A DNA stretch of 64,000 nt from Porphyrobacter sp. (GTDB lineage Bacteria; Pseudomonadota; Alphaproteobacteria; Sphingomonadales; Sphingomonadaceae). The notes below the pieces were generated by a model. That model ran no database searches. It saw only the letters and a program-made list of their open reading frames with translations, and was not told the DNA's origin. Position numbers and translations under genes: made by a program. The stretch spans positions 1 through 64,000 of the forward strand of contig WGLN01000008.1 in assembly GCA_016125555.1 (NCBI GenBank), written 5' to 3'. Positions 10,138-19,604 of the stretch are shown piece after piece (the stretch's first letter is position 1; each line of letters starts with the position of its first letter).

Positions 10138-10902
10138 ATGGATCTGGGACTGAAGGGCAAGAAGGTCATCATGAACGGCGGGGCGCACGGCCTCGGCCTG
10201 CAGTCCCTCAAGCTGTTCGCCGCAGAGGGCGCGGATGTCGCCTTCTTCAGCCGCAAGGAGGACCGCATCGAGGCCGCCAAGGCCGAGATCGACGCCGCCG
10301 GCCCGGGCAAGGTGTTCGCCGAGGTGTTCGACATGAACACCGGCACCGAGGCCTACCAGGCGTGGCTCGAAAAGGCCGTCAAGGAACTGGGCGGCTGCGA
10401 CATCTTCGTCCACACCGCCAGCGCCTCGGGCACCGGCGGGGCAGGCGACTGGCAGGCCTGCCTCGACATGGATTTGAAGGGCGCGGCCTACGCGGTCGAA
10501 ACGCTCACCCCCTATCTCGAACAGTCGGGCACCGGCTCGATCGTGATGCTGTCCTCCACCGCCGCGCTCGAGACCTTCATCGCCCCCAACCCCTTCAACG
10601 CGATCAAGGCCGCGCTGATCACCTATGCCTCGCAATTGAGCCAGGCGATGGCGCCCAAGGGCATCCGGGTGAACACCGTCAGCCCCGGCGCGATCTACTA
10701 CACCGGCGGCAACTGGGAGGTGATCGAGGAGCACATGAAGCCGCTGTTCGACGCGACCCTCGCCAAGATGCCGATGGGCCGCTTCGGCGAGCCGGTCGAG
10801 GTCGCCAAGGCGATCGTCTTCGTGGCAAGTCCGGCGGTGCCCTACATGACCGGCGCGAACCTCGTGGTGGACGGCGGCTTCACCCAGCGCGTCCAGTTCT
10901 AA
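10138..10902 (+). CDS. SDR family oxidoreductase
   Basis: Rossmann MNGGAHGLGLQSLKLFAAEGADVAFFSR; C-terminal YMTGANLVVDGGFTQRVQF. Confidence 0.88.
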   Translation: MDLGLKGKKVIMNGGAHGLGLQSLKLFAAEGADVAFFSRKEDRIEAAKAEIDAAGPGKVFAEVFDMNTGTEAYQAWLEKAVKELGGCDIFVHTASASGTGGAGDWQACLDMDLKGAAYAVETLTPYLEQSGTGSIVMLSSTAALETFIAPNPFNAIKAALITYASQLSQAMAPKGIRVNTVSPGAIYYTGGNWEVIEEHMKPLFDATLAKMPMGRFGEPVEVAKAIVFVASPAVPYMTGANLVVDGGFTQRVQF

Positions 10903-10930
10903 TCCCCTTCCCCTGAGAGGTTCCAAAAAC

Positions 10931-11899
10931 ATGGCCGAAATCGACCGCGACAAGCTGCTCGACATCTACACCCGCACGATGAAGGTGAACCGCACCGACG
11001 AGAAGTTCCGGGCCCTGCTGATGGAAGGCAAGGTCGCGGTGATGTATTACTGCGTGCGCGGGCAGGAGCTGGTCTCGGCCGCGGCGATGGCGGCGCTCGA
11101 GAAGGACGATTACGTCGTGTGCACCTATCGCGGGCAGGGCGAGCAGACCGCCAAGGGCATCCCGATGGAGAAGTGGTGGGGCGAATGCCTCGGCAAGGCG
11201 ACCGGCACCTGCAAGGGCAAGGGCGGCACCATGCACATCACCGATCCCGAGACGGGGATCATGGTGACCACCGGCGTGGTGGGCAGCGGCCTCCCGATCG
11301 CCAACGGGCTTGCCATGGCGAGCCAGAACAACGGGGATGGCCGCGTGACGCTGGTCAGCTTCGGCGACGGGGCGGCGAACATCGGCGGCTTCCACGAGGC
11401 GATGAACATGGCCCAGCTCTACAAGCTGCCGGTCGTCTTCCTGTGCCAGAACAACCGCTACGGCGAGCACACCGCCTATGCCGACCACACCGACAGCCCC
11501 AACATCGCCACCCGCGCGGCGGGCTACGGGATGCCCGGTGTCACGGTCGACGGCAACGACGTGAACCAAATCTACCCCGCGGTGAAGGAAGCGGTCGACC
11601 GCGCCCGCCGGGGCGAGGGGCCGACGCTGGTCGAGGCGATGTGCTACCGCATGATGGGCCACTTCTTCGGCGCCGACTTCAGCTACATGCCGCCCGAACA
11701 CCTCGCCGAGATGAAGGCCGAGGACCCGCTGCCCAAGCTGCGCAAGGTGATGCTCGAACACCAGTTCACCGAAGAGGAGCTGGACAGCATCGTCGCCGAC
11801 ATTGACGCGCAGATCGACGCCGCGGTCGAGCACGCGCTGGCCGCGCCGCTACCGGACACCGACGAAATCTACAAGGACGTGCTGGAGGAGACCGCCTGA
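10931..11899 (+). CDS. TPP-dependent 2-oxoacid/acetoin dehydrogenase-type E1 alpha subunit
   Basis: TPP-binding GDGAANIGGFHEAMNMAQLYKLPVVFLCQNN; GKGGTMHI; YRMMGHFFGADF. Confidence 0.9.
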   Translation: MAEIDRDKLLDIYTRTMKVNRTDEKFRALLMEGKVAVMYYCVRGQELVSAAAMAALEKDDYVVCTYRGQGEQTAKGIPMEKWWGECLGKATGTCKGKGGTMHITDPETGIMVTTGVVGSGLPIANGLAMASQNNGDGRVTLVSFGDGAANIGGFHEAMNMAQLYKLPVVFLCQNNRYGEHTAYADHTDSPNIATRAAGYGMPGVTVDGNDVNQIYPAVKEAVDRARRGEGPTLVEAMCYRMMGHFFGADFSYMPPEHLAEMKAEDPLPKLRKVMLEHQFTEEELDSIVADIDAQIDAAVEHALAAPLPDTDEIYKDVLEETA

Positions 11900-12885
11900 T
11901 GGCCCAGATCACGATGACCCAGGCGCTGAACCTCGCAATCGACGAGGCGATGGCCGAGGATGACGGCGTGTTCTGCCTCGGCGAGGACGTTTCCGCCAAG
12001 CAGGGCGGGGGCGTGTTCAAGGTCACCCAGGGCTTGACCGAGAAATATGGCGAACACCGCATCCGCGCGACGCCGATCTCGGAAACCGCGATCATCGGCG
12101 CGGCGGTGGGTGCCGCTCTGGCGGGCCAGCGTCCGATTGCCGAGATCATGCTGATGAACTTTGTCGGCGTGTGCATGGACCAGATCGTCAACCACGCGGC
12201 CAAGCTGCGCTTCATGAGCGGAGGGCAGACCCCGTGCCCGATCGTGATCCGCACCACCACCGGCGTCGGAGTCGGCTTCGGCGGGCAGCACTCGGACATG
12301 CTTGAGGCGTGGTTCGCCCATGTCGCGGGCATTCACGTGGTCACGCCGTCGAACCCCGCCGACGCGCGCGGGCTGATGCGGGCGAGCATCGACGCCAACG
12401 ATCCGGTGATCTTCATCGAGAACATCCTGTGCTATGGCCTCAAGGCCGAGGACCCCGGCCCGGGCTACCGCGTCCCGCTCGGCAAGGCCGCGGTGGCGCG
12501 CGAGGGGACCGACATCTCGATCATCACCTATGGCCGCACGGTGCTCGATGCGCTGGCGGTGGCCGAGGACCTCGCCAAGGAAGGCATCTCGGTCGAGGTC
12601 GTCGACTTGCGCACCATCGCCCCCTACGACGAGGCGACCGTGCTCGCGAGCGTGCGCAAGACCGGCCGCGCGCTCACCCTGCACGAAGCCGTGCGCCCCT
12701 TCGGCACCGGCGCGGAACTCGCGGCGAACATTCAGGAAAAGTGCTGGCACGACCTCAAGGGCCCGGTGCGGCGCATCGGCGGGACCTTCTCGGCGGTGCC
12801 CTTCGCCTCGCATCTCGAACAGGCGTGGATCCCGACCAAGCCGCAGATCGTCGAACAGATCAAAGCCGCGATGGGTAAACTCTAG
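11899..12885 (+). CDS. 2-oxoacid/acetoin dehydrogenase-type E1 beta subunit (transketolase-like)
   Basis: FCLGEDVSAKQGGGVFKVTQGLTEKYGEHRIRATPISETAIIGAAVGAALAGQRPIAEIM...GGQHSDMLEAWFAHVAG; start overlaps the alpha stop. Confidence 0.92.
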   Translation: MAQITMTQALNLAIDEAMAEDDGVFCLGEDVSAKQGGGVFKVTQGLTEKYGEHRIRATPISETAIIGAAVGAALAGQRPIAEIMLMNFVGVCMDQIVNHAAKLRFMSGGQTPCPIVIRTTTGVGVGFGGQHSDMLEAWFAHVAGIHVVTPSNPADARGLMRASIDANDPVIFIENILCYGLKAEDPGPGYRVPLGKAAVAREGTDISIITYGRTVLDALAVAEDLAKEGISVEVVDLRTIAPYDEATVLASVRKTGRALTLHEAVRPFGTGAELAANIQEKCWHDLKGPVRRIGGTFSAVPFASHLEQAWIPTKPQIVEQIKAAMGKL

Positions 12886-13116
12886 ATGGCATCCGAAATC
12901 CGCATCCCTAAGCTCGGCATGAGCGCTACCGAAATGACCCTCGTCGAATGGATGTTTGGGCCCGGCGAGCGGGTCGAGAAGGGCGAGATCATCTACACGG
13001 TCGAGACCGACAAGAGCACCACCGAGATCGAGGCGCAGGCCAGCGGGATCATCCATCCCACCGGCGAGGAAGGCGCGGTCTACAAGGTCGGCGATCTCAT
13101 CGGCACGATCGAATAG
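12886..13116 (+). CDS. stand-alone lipoyl (biotinyl/lipoyl attachment) domain protein
   Basis: 76 aa: IRIPKLGMSATEMTLVEWMFGPGERVEKGEIIYTVETDKSTTEIEAQASGIIHPTG...; ETDKS lipoyl-lysine motif, no catalytic E2 domain follows. Confidence 0.9.
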   Translation: MASEIRIPKLGMSATEMTLVEWMFGPGERVEKGEIIYTVETDKSTTEIEAQASGIIHPTGEEGAVYKVGDLIGTIE

Positions 13117-13126
13117 GCGTGCGCCC

Positions 13127-13924
13127 TCAGCCGCGCGCATCGAGCCAGGCGCGGCTGGTGCGGGCGACTTCGCGGGCGCGTTCCTTCAGGTCGGGAAAGG
13201 CCTCGCGCAGGGCGGCCGAGCGTTCCTCGACCGCCAGCGGCAGGTGTGCGGGCAGGGCATCGAGCATTGCCCCCAGGTCCAGCCCGCCTTGCCCGAGCGG
13301 CATCCGCCGGTTGATCGCATCGTCGATGATCGCGTCGAAGTTCGTGAGGTCGGGCGGATCGGCGGGCGCATCGCAGGGTTGGCAATAGGACAGCCATTCC
13401 TGCGGAATCGCCGCAAGGTCCTCCGCCGTCCCGCCCGAGCGCGCCCAGTGCAGCGTATCGACCAGCAGCGCCTTCGCCTCGCCCTCGACCTGCTCGAGAA
13501 TGCCGCGTGCCATGTGGATCGTCTTGACCTCGGTGAAGATCCCGAATTCGAGATTGACCCTGACCCCGGTGCCCTTGGCGCGGTCGACCAGCGTCTGGAA
13601 CTTGGCGGTGGTGGCGGCCGTGTCGGGGTCGGAGGAGACGCACAGCAGGTTCCTGGCCCCCAGTTCGGCGGCGATGTCCACCAGCTGGGCCAGCCATGGA
13701 TCGGGTGGCCCCGGCATGATCCACGCGACCTCGAGGTCGAGCAGTTCCACCCCCGCATCGCGCGCCTGTTGCCGGATCGCGCGGGTGGTGGCGGGCGTCC
13801 ACGTGTCCTTTTCCACCCACATCCCGCCGAAGTCGAAATCGGATCCGGCGGCGCATTCGATGAGCTGTGCCGGGGTCGCCTCGGGCATGATGCCAGCGGC
13901 AAGCGAGATTTTCCGGCGCGTCAC
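13127..13924 (-). CDS. sugar phosphate isomerase/epimerase-like TIM-barrel protein
   Basis: (GTG start) VTRRKISLAAGIMPEATPAQLIECAAGSDFDFGGMWVEKDTWTPATTRAIRQQARDAGVELLDLEVAWI...; AP-endonuclease-2/xylose-isomerase-like; GTGA overlap with the upstream SDR. Confidence 0.75.
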   Translation of the reverse strand: MTRRKISLAAGIMPEATPAQLIECAAGSDFDFGGMWVEKDTWTPATTRAIRQQARDAGVELLDLEVAWIMPGPPDPWLAQLVDIAAELGARNLLCVSSDPDTAATTAKFQTLVDRAKGTGVRVNLEFGIFTEVKTIHMARGILEQVEGEAKALLVDTLHWARSGGTAEDLAAIPQEWLSYCQPCDAPADPPDLTNFDAIIDDAINRRMPLGQGGLDLGAMLDALPAHLPLAVEERSAALREAFPDLKERAREVARTSRAWLDARG

Positions 13925-14673
13925 AGCGTCTGCCCGTCGTCGAGCACGAAGTCGGCTCCGGTGACGAACTCGGCGGCGTCCGAGCACAGGAACAGGATCA
14001 TCGCGTCAAGTCCCTGTTCCTCCATCAGCCGGCGCTTGGGAAAGCGGGCGATCTGCTTCCGGCCTGCTTCGGTGTCGAACCACGCGTCGTTGATCGCGGT
14101 GCGGATATAGCCGGGCGAGACCGTGTTGACGCAGATGCCATGGCGCGCCCATTCGCGCGCCAGCGTCCGGCCCGCCTGCACCACGCCCGCCTTCGACGCG
14201 GCATAGGCGACGAGGCCGGGGGAGGGTTCGAAGGCGGTGATCGAGGCGATCATGACGATGCGCCCGCGCTCGACCTTGTGCGCGATCATCCGCTTCGCCC
14301 CCTCGCGCGCGGTCAGGATCGCACCCTTGAGATTGATCGCCAGCGTGGCTTCGATCTCCTCTTCGGAGATGGTGGTCGCCATGCCCGCGCCGTCGACGCC
14401 GGCATTGGCGATGACCGTGTCGACCGGGCCTGAGGCCGCCTCGGCAGCGTCGAACCCGGCGATGATGTCGGCCTCGCGCGCGACGTCCATCTGAATCGCG
14501 GCGGCATTGGGACCGATCTCTGCGGCAAGCGTCTCGAGCCGGTCCTTGCGCCGCGCGCCCAGAGCCACATGCGCGCCGCTCGCCGCGAGAATGCGTCCGA
14601 AGCGCGCGCCGAGGCCCGAGGATGCGCCGGTGACGAGCGCGGTGCGCCCGGTCAGGTCGAAGGAGAACCCCAT
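13921..14673 (-). CDS. SDR family oxidoreductase
   Basis: MGFSFDLTGRTALVTGASSGLGARFGRILAASGAHVALGAR...YAASKAGVVQAGRTLAREWARHGICVNTVSPGYIRT. Confidence 0.93.
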   Translation of the reverse strand: MGFSFDLTGRTALVTGASSGLGARFGRILAASGAHVALGARRKDRLETLAAEIGPNAAAIQMDVAREADIIAGFDAAEAASGPVDTVIANAGVDGAGMATTISEEEIEATLAINLKGAILTAREGAKRMIAHKVERGRIVMIASITAFEPSPGLVAYAASKAGVVQAGRTLAREWARHGICVNTVSPGYIRTAINDAWFDTEAGRKQIARFPKRRLMEEQGLDAMILFLCSDAAEFVTGADFVLDDGQTL

Positions 14674-14678
14674 CGCGC

Positions 14679-16106
14679 TCACTTGGCGGCGGGCAGTTCC
14701 CCATCGATATATTTCCTGAGCGTGGTCTGGAAATGCCGCACCCGGCTGTCCTGATAGTGGCCGAGTTCCATCATTCCGTCCTTCATCGCCTTCATGCCTT
14801 CCTGCACATAGGGAAGGTTCGCCATGTCCTGATCGAACACGTTGGCGAGCTGCGGGCCCATCTTGTCGGCGGCCCAGGCGAAGGGCTCGTCGTCCGGAAT
14901 CCGGGTCGGCTCCACCGCGCGCGGGCGCTGCTCGCCCTTGGGCGTGGGGAACAGCAGGCGGATTTCCATGATGCACCAGTCGGGGGTGTCACCCGGCAGC
15001 CAGCGGTACACCAGTGTCGGCAGGAAGCCGATCCACGGGGAGAAATTGGGGAAGATGTTGTAGGTGAAATTGTCGAGAATCTCGGCGTCCGAGGCGTCCG
15101 AGTAGTCGTGGCCGTATTGCTCGGCGAAGCCCTTGCGCCCGGCCTCGGCGAGCAGCTTGCGCGCGCCCAGCGGATCGTCGGCCTGGTAGCCTTCACCCGG
15201 GCCATCGCTGGCGGAAAAGCGCCGGTTGGTGCGCGCGTCCTGCCCGCCGGAGAACTCGTTCATCTTCTCCAGCACGTAGTCCGAGTTCTTGCCCTTAACG
15301 TGCGGGCTGAGCACGCCTGAGGGCGTGATCGCGCGGTTGAAGTGATCGCCGATCAGGTCGTAGCGGGTGTTGGCATCGCCGAGGAAGCCGAGCAGCTGCG
15401 GGTGGGTTGTGATCGAGTGCCAGGCCTCCATGAAGGCTTCCGCAGTCGCCTTCCAGTTGGCCGGAATGCGCTTCTGCACCCACATGCCGGTGTAGCGGTT
15501 CTCGAAGTCGTAGCGCTCGTAATGCGACGCCGCCGGGCCGAGCCAGGTCTTGAAGTCGGGCAGGTCGTGGTTCTCGGTCAGCATCACGAAGCCCTGCCAC
15601 AGCTCGACCCGCGCCTGCGGCAGGTCCATGTCCTTGCCCTCGAGGTGCTTGAAGTCCCACGCGCAGGGGATTTCCTTGAGGCTCCCGTCATTGCGCCAGG
15701 TGAAGCCGTGGAACGGGCAGCGCAGCTGCACCGAATTGCCGCTCTCGGTGCGCAGCTTGCGGCCGCGGTGGAGGCAGGCATTGTAGAAGGCCTTCACGCT
15801 GCCGTCCTTCTGGCGGATCAGCAGGAAGCTCTTGCCCGCGATGTCGAACACCACCGTGTCGCCCGCGTCGGGCATCTCGTCCTCGCGCGCGGCGAAGAGC
15901 CAGACGTTGGGCCACATCTTCTCGCGTTCCAGCGCCGCGAATTCCTCGGAGATATAGGGCGCGACCGAAAGCGGCTCGTCGCCCATCTCGATATGGGTTT
16001 CCTCGAAGAGATAGTCGGGCGGACGCCGCGTGTCGCCGTTGAGCATGTCGGTGTAGCTGATCCCAGGGCAGCGGTCGCCGCGGGCAATATCCTTGATCTC
16101 GTTCAT
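14679..16106 (-). CDS. Rieske non-heme iron oxygenase, alpha subunit
   Basis: Rieske motif NACLHRGRKLRTESGNSVQLRCPFHGFTW; catalytic-domain sequence EAFMEAWHSITTHPQL. Confidence 0.93.
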   Translation of the reverse strand: MNEIKDIARGDRCPGISYTDMLNGDTRRPPDYLFEETHIEMGDEPLSVAPYISEEFAALEREKMWPNVWLFAAREDEMPDAGDTVVFDIAGKSFLLIRQKDGSVKAFYNACLHRGRKLRTESGNSVQLRCPFHGFTWRNDGSLKEIPCAWDFKHLEGKDMDLPQARVELWQGFVMLTENHDLPDFKTWLGPAASHYERYDFENRYTGMWVQKRIPANWKATAEAFMEAWHSITTHPQLLGFLGDANTRYDLIGDHFNRAITPSGVLSPHVKGKNSDYVLEKMNEFSGGQDARTNRRFSASDGPGEGYQADDPLGARKLLAEAGRKGFAEQYGHDYSDASDAEILDNFTYNIFPNFSPWIGFLPTLVYRWLPGDTPDWCIMEIRLLFPTPKGEQRPRAVEPTRIPDDEPFAWAADKMGPQLANVFDQDMANLPYVQEGMKAMKDGMMELGHYQDSRVRHFQTTLRKYIDGELPAAK

Positions 16107-16228
16107 CGGCCTTACGCGTCCTTCCGGGGGCGAGCCCCGCCTCTCTTCCTCGCACTTTGTGCAGTGTCTCCGGGACAGAATATCACACAGCTTGGACGCA
16201 GGGTCACCCTAGCGGATTGGAGAGGAAC

Positions 16229-16765
16229 ATGGCGCTGGACGGCAAGATTGCGGCTTTGGGCGAGGTGATGCAGCTGGCCTTCGTGCCCGAGGACTTCGAC
16301 GCGGCGGTGGAGCACTGGACGCGGGTGATGGGCGTCGGGCCGTTCTTCCTGATCGAGAACATCCACCTGGAAGGCATGAAATATCGCGGCCAGCCCACGC
16401 AAGCGGTGTTCGACCTCGCGCTCGCCTATTGGGGCGACATCCAGGTCGAGCTGATCCGTCCGAAGGACGATTACCCCTCGATCTATCGCGGCGAATACGG
16501 CTCCACCGGCAACGGGCTGCACCACGTGTGCATCCTGGTGGACGACCTCGCCGAAGCGCGCCGCGTGTGCGAGGCCGAAGGGGCCGAGGTGGTGATCGAG
16601 GGCCGCTTCGGCACCAGCGAGGTGATCTATGTCGATCCCGGCACCGGTCCGGGCACGCTGGTCGAGATTCTCCAGCAGGCCAAGGAGGGGCCGGACCTGT
16701 TCGGGATGATCAAGGCGGCAGGCGTGGGCTGGGACGGGAGCGAGCCGTTGAGGCGGCTGGGGTAA
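16229..16765 (+). CDS. VOC (glyoxalase/epimerase fold) family protein
   Basis: LAFVPEDFDAAVEHWTRVMGVGPFFLIENI...NGLHHVCILVDDLAEARRVCEAEGAEV...YVDPGTGPGTLVEIL. Confidence 0.8.
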   Translation: MALDGKIAALGEVMQLAFVPEDFDAAVEHWTRVMGVGPFFLIENIHLEGMKYRGQPTQAVFDLALAYWGDIQVELIRPKDDYPSIYRGEYGSTGNGLHHVCILVDDLAEARRVCEAEGAEVVIEGRFGTSEVIYVDPGTGPGTLVEILQQAKEGPDLFGMIKAAGVGWDGSEPLRRLG

Positions 16766-16874
16766 TCGCCGCTCACAATGACGAATTCAAGAGCTGGTTC
16801 GGGCCGAAGGCCCGCGAGGCCGACCGGCCGCCCGCAGGTGCTCCGTAGCGAAGCGAAGGAAACAGCACTGAGGA

Positions 16875-16896
16875 CGGGGGCGCGGAGGCGCCCCCG
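16875..16896. terminator. bidirectional hairpin between converging VOC and LuxR genes
   Basis: CGGGGGCGC-GGAG-GCGCCCCCG, 9-bp perfect stem, located 4 bp from the LuxR stop. Confidence 0.5.
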
Positions 16897-16899
16897 CAC

Positions 16900-17709
16900 T
16901 CAATCGCTCGCTCCAAGGTATCCGAGCTGCCCGGCCTTGAAGATCGTCTGCGCGCGGTTGACGCTGTCGAGCTTCTCGCCTGCGCGGTGAATGTGGTAGC
17001 GGATCGTAGCGTGCGACCGGTTGAGGATCATGCTGATCTCCTTGTCGGTCTTGCCGATCGCCGCCCAGCGCAGGCACTCGACCTCGCGCTTGGACAGCAC
17101 GCAGTCCGAGGGGATGCGCCGCTTGGTGCGGTTGGCCTGGACGTAGCCGGCGACGAAGCAGCGCGTCACCATCGCGAAAAGCGCGCCATATTCGGCGAAT
17201 TCGGCCGTCAGGTCTTCCTTCTCGCGGTCCATCGAAATGAAGCTGCTGGCGGAAATCTGGCCGAAGGGCAGGTGCACCGGAATGACGATCGCCGCTTTGC
17301 ACAGCGCGCGGCGCTCGAAGTCGGCGAGGTCGATCTCGTCGAGATAGGAATTGCGCCAGCGGGTGTTGAAGCCGTGCTGGTTGACCCAGAAGGGTTCGCT
17401 CTCGTAGCGGCAGGCGCGCGGCAGCGGCGAATGCAGCGCGAGGCGGTGATCCTCCCACCAGCGCGCGCCGTCGTCGAGCCAGCGGAAGATGTCGGCATTG
17501 AGGATCGTGCCGTCGGCATCGACCATCGGTTCCTTCGAGGAAATGTCGTCGCACACCGCGATCTGCATTCCGCGTTCCTGGGCGATTCGCGCGAGGTTGA
17601 CGGCGGCATCGTGAATGTCCTCGGGACAGGTGATGGTCACCTGTTCGAGAAGTTGTTCAAGCGATTCACGACCTTGCGGCGTCCGCAGCTCGACAACATT
17701 ATGGGCCAT
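16900..17709 (-). CDS. LuxR family transcriptional regulator
   Basis: C-terminal HTH: LSKREVECLRWAAIGKTDKEISMILNRSHATIRYHIHRAGEKLDSVNRAQTIFKAGQLGYL; N-terminal ligand-binding-like domain. Start trimmed to MAHNVVELR. Confidence 0.88.
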   Translation of the reverse strand: MAHNVVELRTPQGRESLEQLLEQVTITCPEDIHDAAVNLARIAQERGMQIAVCDDISSKEPMVDADGTILNADIFRWLDDGARWWEDHRLALHSPLPRACRYESEPFWVNQHGFNTRWRNSYLDEIDLADFERRALCKAAIVIPVHLPFGQISASSFISMDREKEDLTAEFAEYGALFAMVTRCFVAGYVQANRTKRRIPSDCVLSKREVECLRWAAIGKTDKEISMILNRSHATIRYHIHRAGEKLDSVNRAQTIFKAGQLGYLGASD

Positions 17710-17841
17710 TGTCAGCCTCGCTCCTCTCGTTTGTTTTCTCGTGAGGGACCTTAGCGCAATCTCGCGCAATGTCCTCTCCATTTACGTAGGGGAAAGCGGG
17801 CGCAGGCGGGGCTAGCGAAAATGAGGAAGGAGAGCGGGCGG

Positions 17842-19461
17842 ATGCAGTTTGCGGGCGCGAATTTCGGGGTGGCGCTGAAACGGCTCGCGCAGGCGATCCC
17901 GCCCGATCGGCCCGCGCTGGTCCACGGGGACCGGGTGGTGCGCTGGGGCGAACTCGACGCGGTGACCGATGGGATCGCGGCGGGCCTCGCTGCGCGCGGC
18001 TTGCAACCGGGCGACATCGTCGGCCAGATGCTGCGCAACACGCCGGAATACCTGCTCGCGTGGTTCGGCTGCGTGAAGGCCGGGCTGGTGCCGGTCAACG
18101 TCAACTACCACTACAAGACCCGCGAACTGGCCGACATCTTCGCGCGCTTCGGCCTGAAGGTGCTGTTCGTCGAGAGCGACTTCGCCGAACTGGCGGGCGA
18201 GGCGATCCCCGAGGGCGCGCTGACGGTGGATGTGGGCGGCGCGGAGTGGGCGGCGCTGTGCGAGACCGACCTGCCGGAAGGCTTCGCCATCCACGACGAC
18301 CGCGAGGCGCTGTTCCTCACCGCGACCGGGGGCACCACGGGGATGCCCAAGGCGGTGATGTGGCCGATGGTCGAAGCCTGGGCCGCGTTCGGCATCGGCG
18401 TGTGGCAGCAGGGTCCCGGCAATCCGCCGCTGGTGACGACCTCGCTCGACGAGCAGGCCGAGCGGGCGGCGGCGATCGGCCCCGATCATCCGGCAAGCAC
18501 TTCGCCGCTGCTGCTGCTCTCCCCGCTGATGCACGGGGCGGGGCAGTTCACCGGATTGATCCACCTGCTGAAGGGCGGCACGCTAACGCTGCTGCCTGCG
18601 CCGAAATTTGACGCCGATCTTGCGCTCGACGAGGTGAAGCGGCTGGGCGCGCGGGGGCTGTTCATCGTCGGCGACGCCTTCGCCCTGCCGCTCGCCGACC
18701 GGCTCGATGCGCGGGGAGACGGGGCCGAGGTGCTGGCGTCGCTGCGCTCGATCACCTCCTCGGGCGCGGTGTTCTCGCCTGCCCTGAAACAACGGCTGAT
18801 CGCGCATCATCCCGCGCTGATGATCGTCGATGCGCTCGGCTCCTCGGAGAGTTCGGGTACGGGCATCGTCGTCACCACCGCGCAGGGCTCCACCGGCGGA
18901 GGCAAGTTCCAGCCGCTGCCGGGCCGCGAGACCAGGCTGTTCGACGAGAACCTCAAGGAAATCCCGCCCGGCGCGGAAGGCGTCGGCATCGTCGCGCGCA
19001 CCGGGCCGCTGCCGCTGGGCTATCTCGGCGAGGACGAAAAGAACGCGGCAACCTTCCCGGTGATCGACGGCAAGCGCTGGCTGATGACCGGCGACCGCGC
19101 GCGCTGGGCGGCGGACGGGAGCCTCGAATTCATCGGCCGCGACAACATGTGCATCAACACCGGCGGCGAGAAGGTCTTTCCCGAGGAGGTCGAGGCGGTG
19201 CTGATGGCGCATCCGGCGGTGCATGATTGCCGCGTGGTGAGCCTCCCCGATCCGCGTTTCGGGCGCAAGGTCGTGGCGGTGGTGCAGCCCGAGGGCGACG
19301 AGAAGGACGGGCTGGAAGAGGCGCTCGATACCCATGCCCGCGCAGGGCTGGCGGGCTACAAGATCCCGCGGCTCTACGTCTTCAGCAGTCGCTCGCTCAG
19401 GCTCAACAACGGCAAGCCCGACTACAAGACCGCGCAGGCACTGGCGGACGCGGCGGGGTAG
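17842..19461 (+). CDS. AMP-dependent acyl-CoA synthetase/ligase
   Basis: AMP-binding LFLTATGGTTGMPKAVMW; LMTGDRARWAADGSLEFIGRDNMCINTGGEKVFPEEVE; NNGKPDYK C-terminal Lys motif. Confidence 0.93.
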   Translation: MQFAGANFGVALKRLAQAIPPDRPALVHGDRVVRWGELDAVTDGIAAGLAARGLQPGDIVGQMLRNTPEYLLAWFGCVKAGLVPVNVNYHYKTRELADIFARFGLKVLFVESDFAELAGEAIPEGALTVDVGGAEWAALCETDLPEGFAIHDDREALFLTATGGTTGMPKAVMWPMVEAWAAFGIGVWQQGPGNPPLVTTSLDEQAERAAAIGPDHPASTSPLLLLSPLMHGAGQFTGLIHLLKGGTLTLLPAPKFDADLALDEVKRLGARGLFIVGDAFALPLADRLDARGDGAEVLASLRSITSSGAVFSPALKQRLIAHHPALMIVDALGSSESSGTGIVVTTAQGSTGGGKFQPLPGRETRLFDENLKEIPPGAEGVGIVARTGPLPLGYLGEDEKNAATFPVIDGKRWLMTGDRARWAADGSLEFIGRDNMCINTGGEKVFPEEVEAVLMAHPAVHDCRVVSLPDPRFGRKVVAVVQPEGDEKDGLEEALDTHARAGLAGYKIPRLYVFSSRSLRLNNGKPDYKTAQALADAAG

Positions 19462-19604
19462 TTGCGGGTCTTTGCGGTGCGTGCGCGGGAGCACGGCTGA
19501 CCCCGCCCGGTGAACGGTTCACCCCGATATTCATGGGCCGCGCTTGCGGCGCTCCCCTCGGTACGGAGCAATGCCTGCACTGTGCATTTGGGGGGGATGT
19601 CAGC

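Noticed and set aside
16790-16875. Possible repeat shared with 48530-48720 (GGCC/GCC-rich intergenic sequence)
   Set aside because: Similarity by eye is limited to GC-rich short words such as CGGCCGCC; no convincing aligned repeat without computation.
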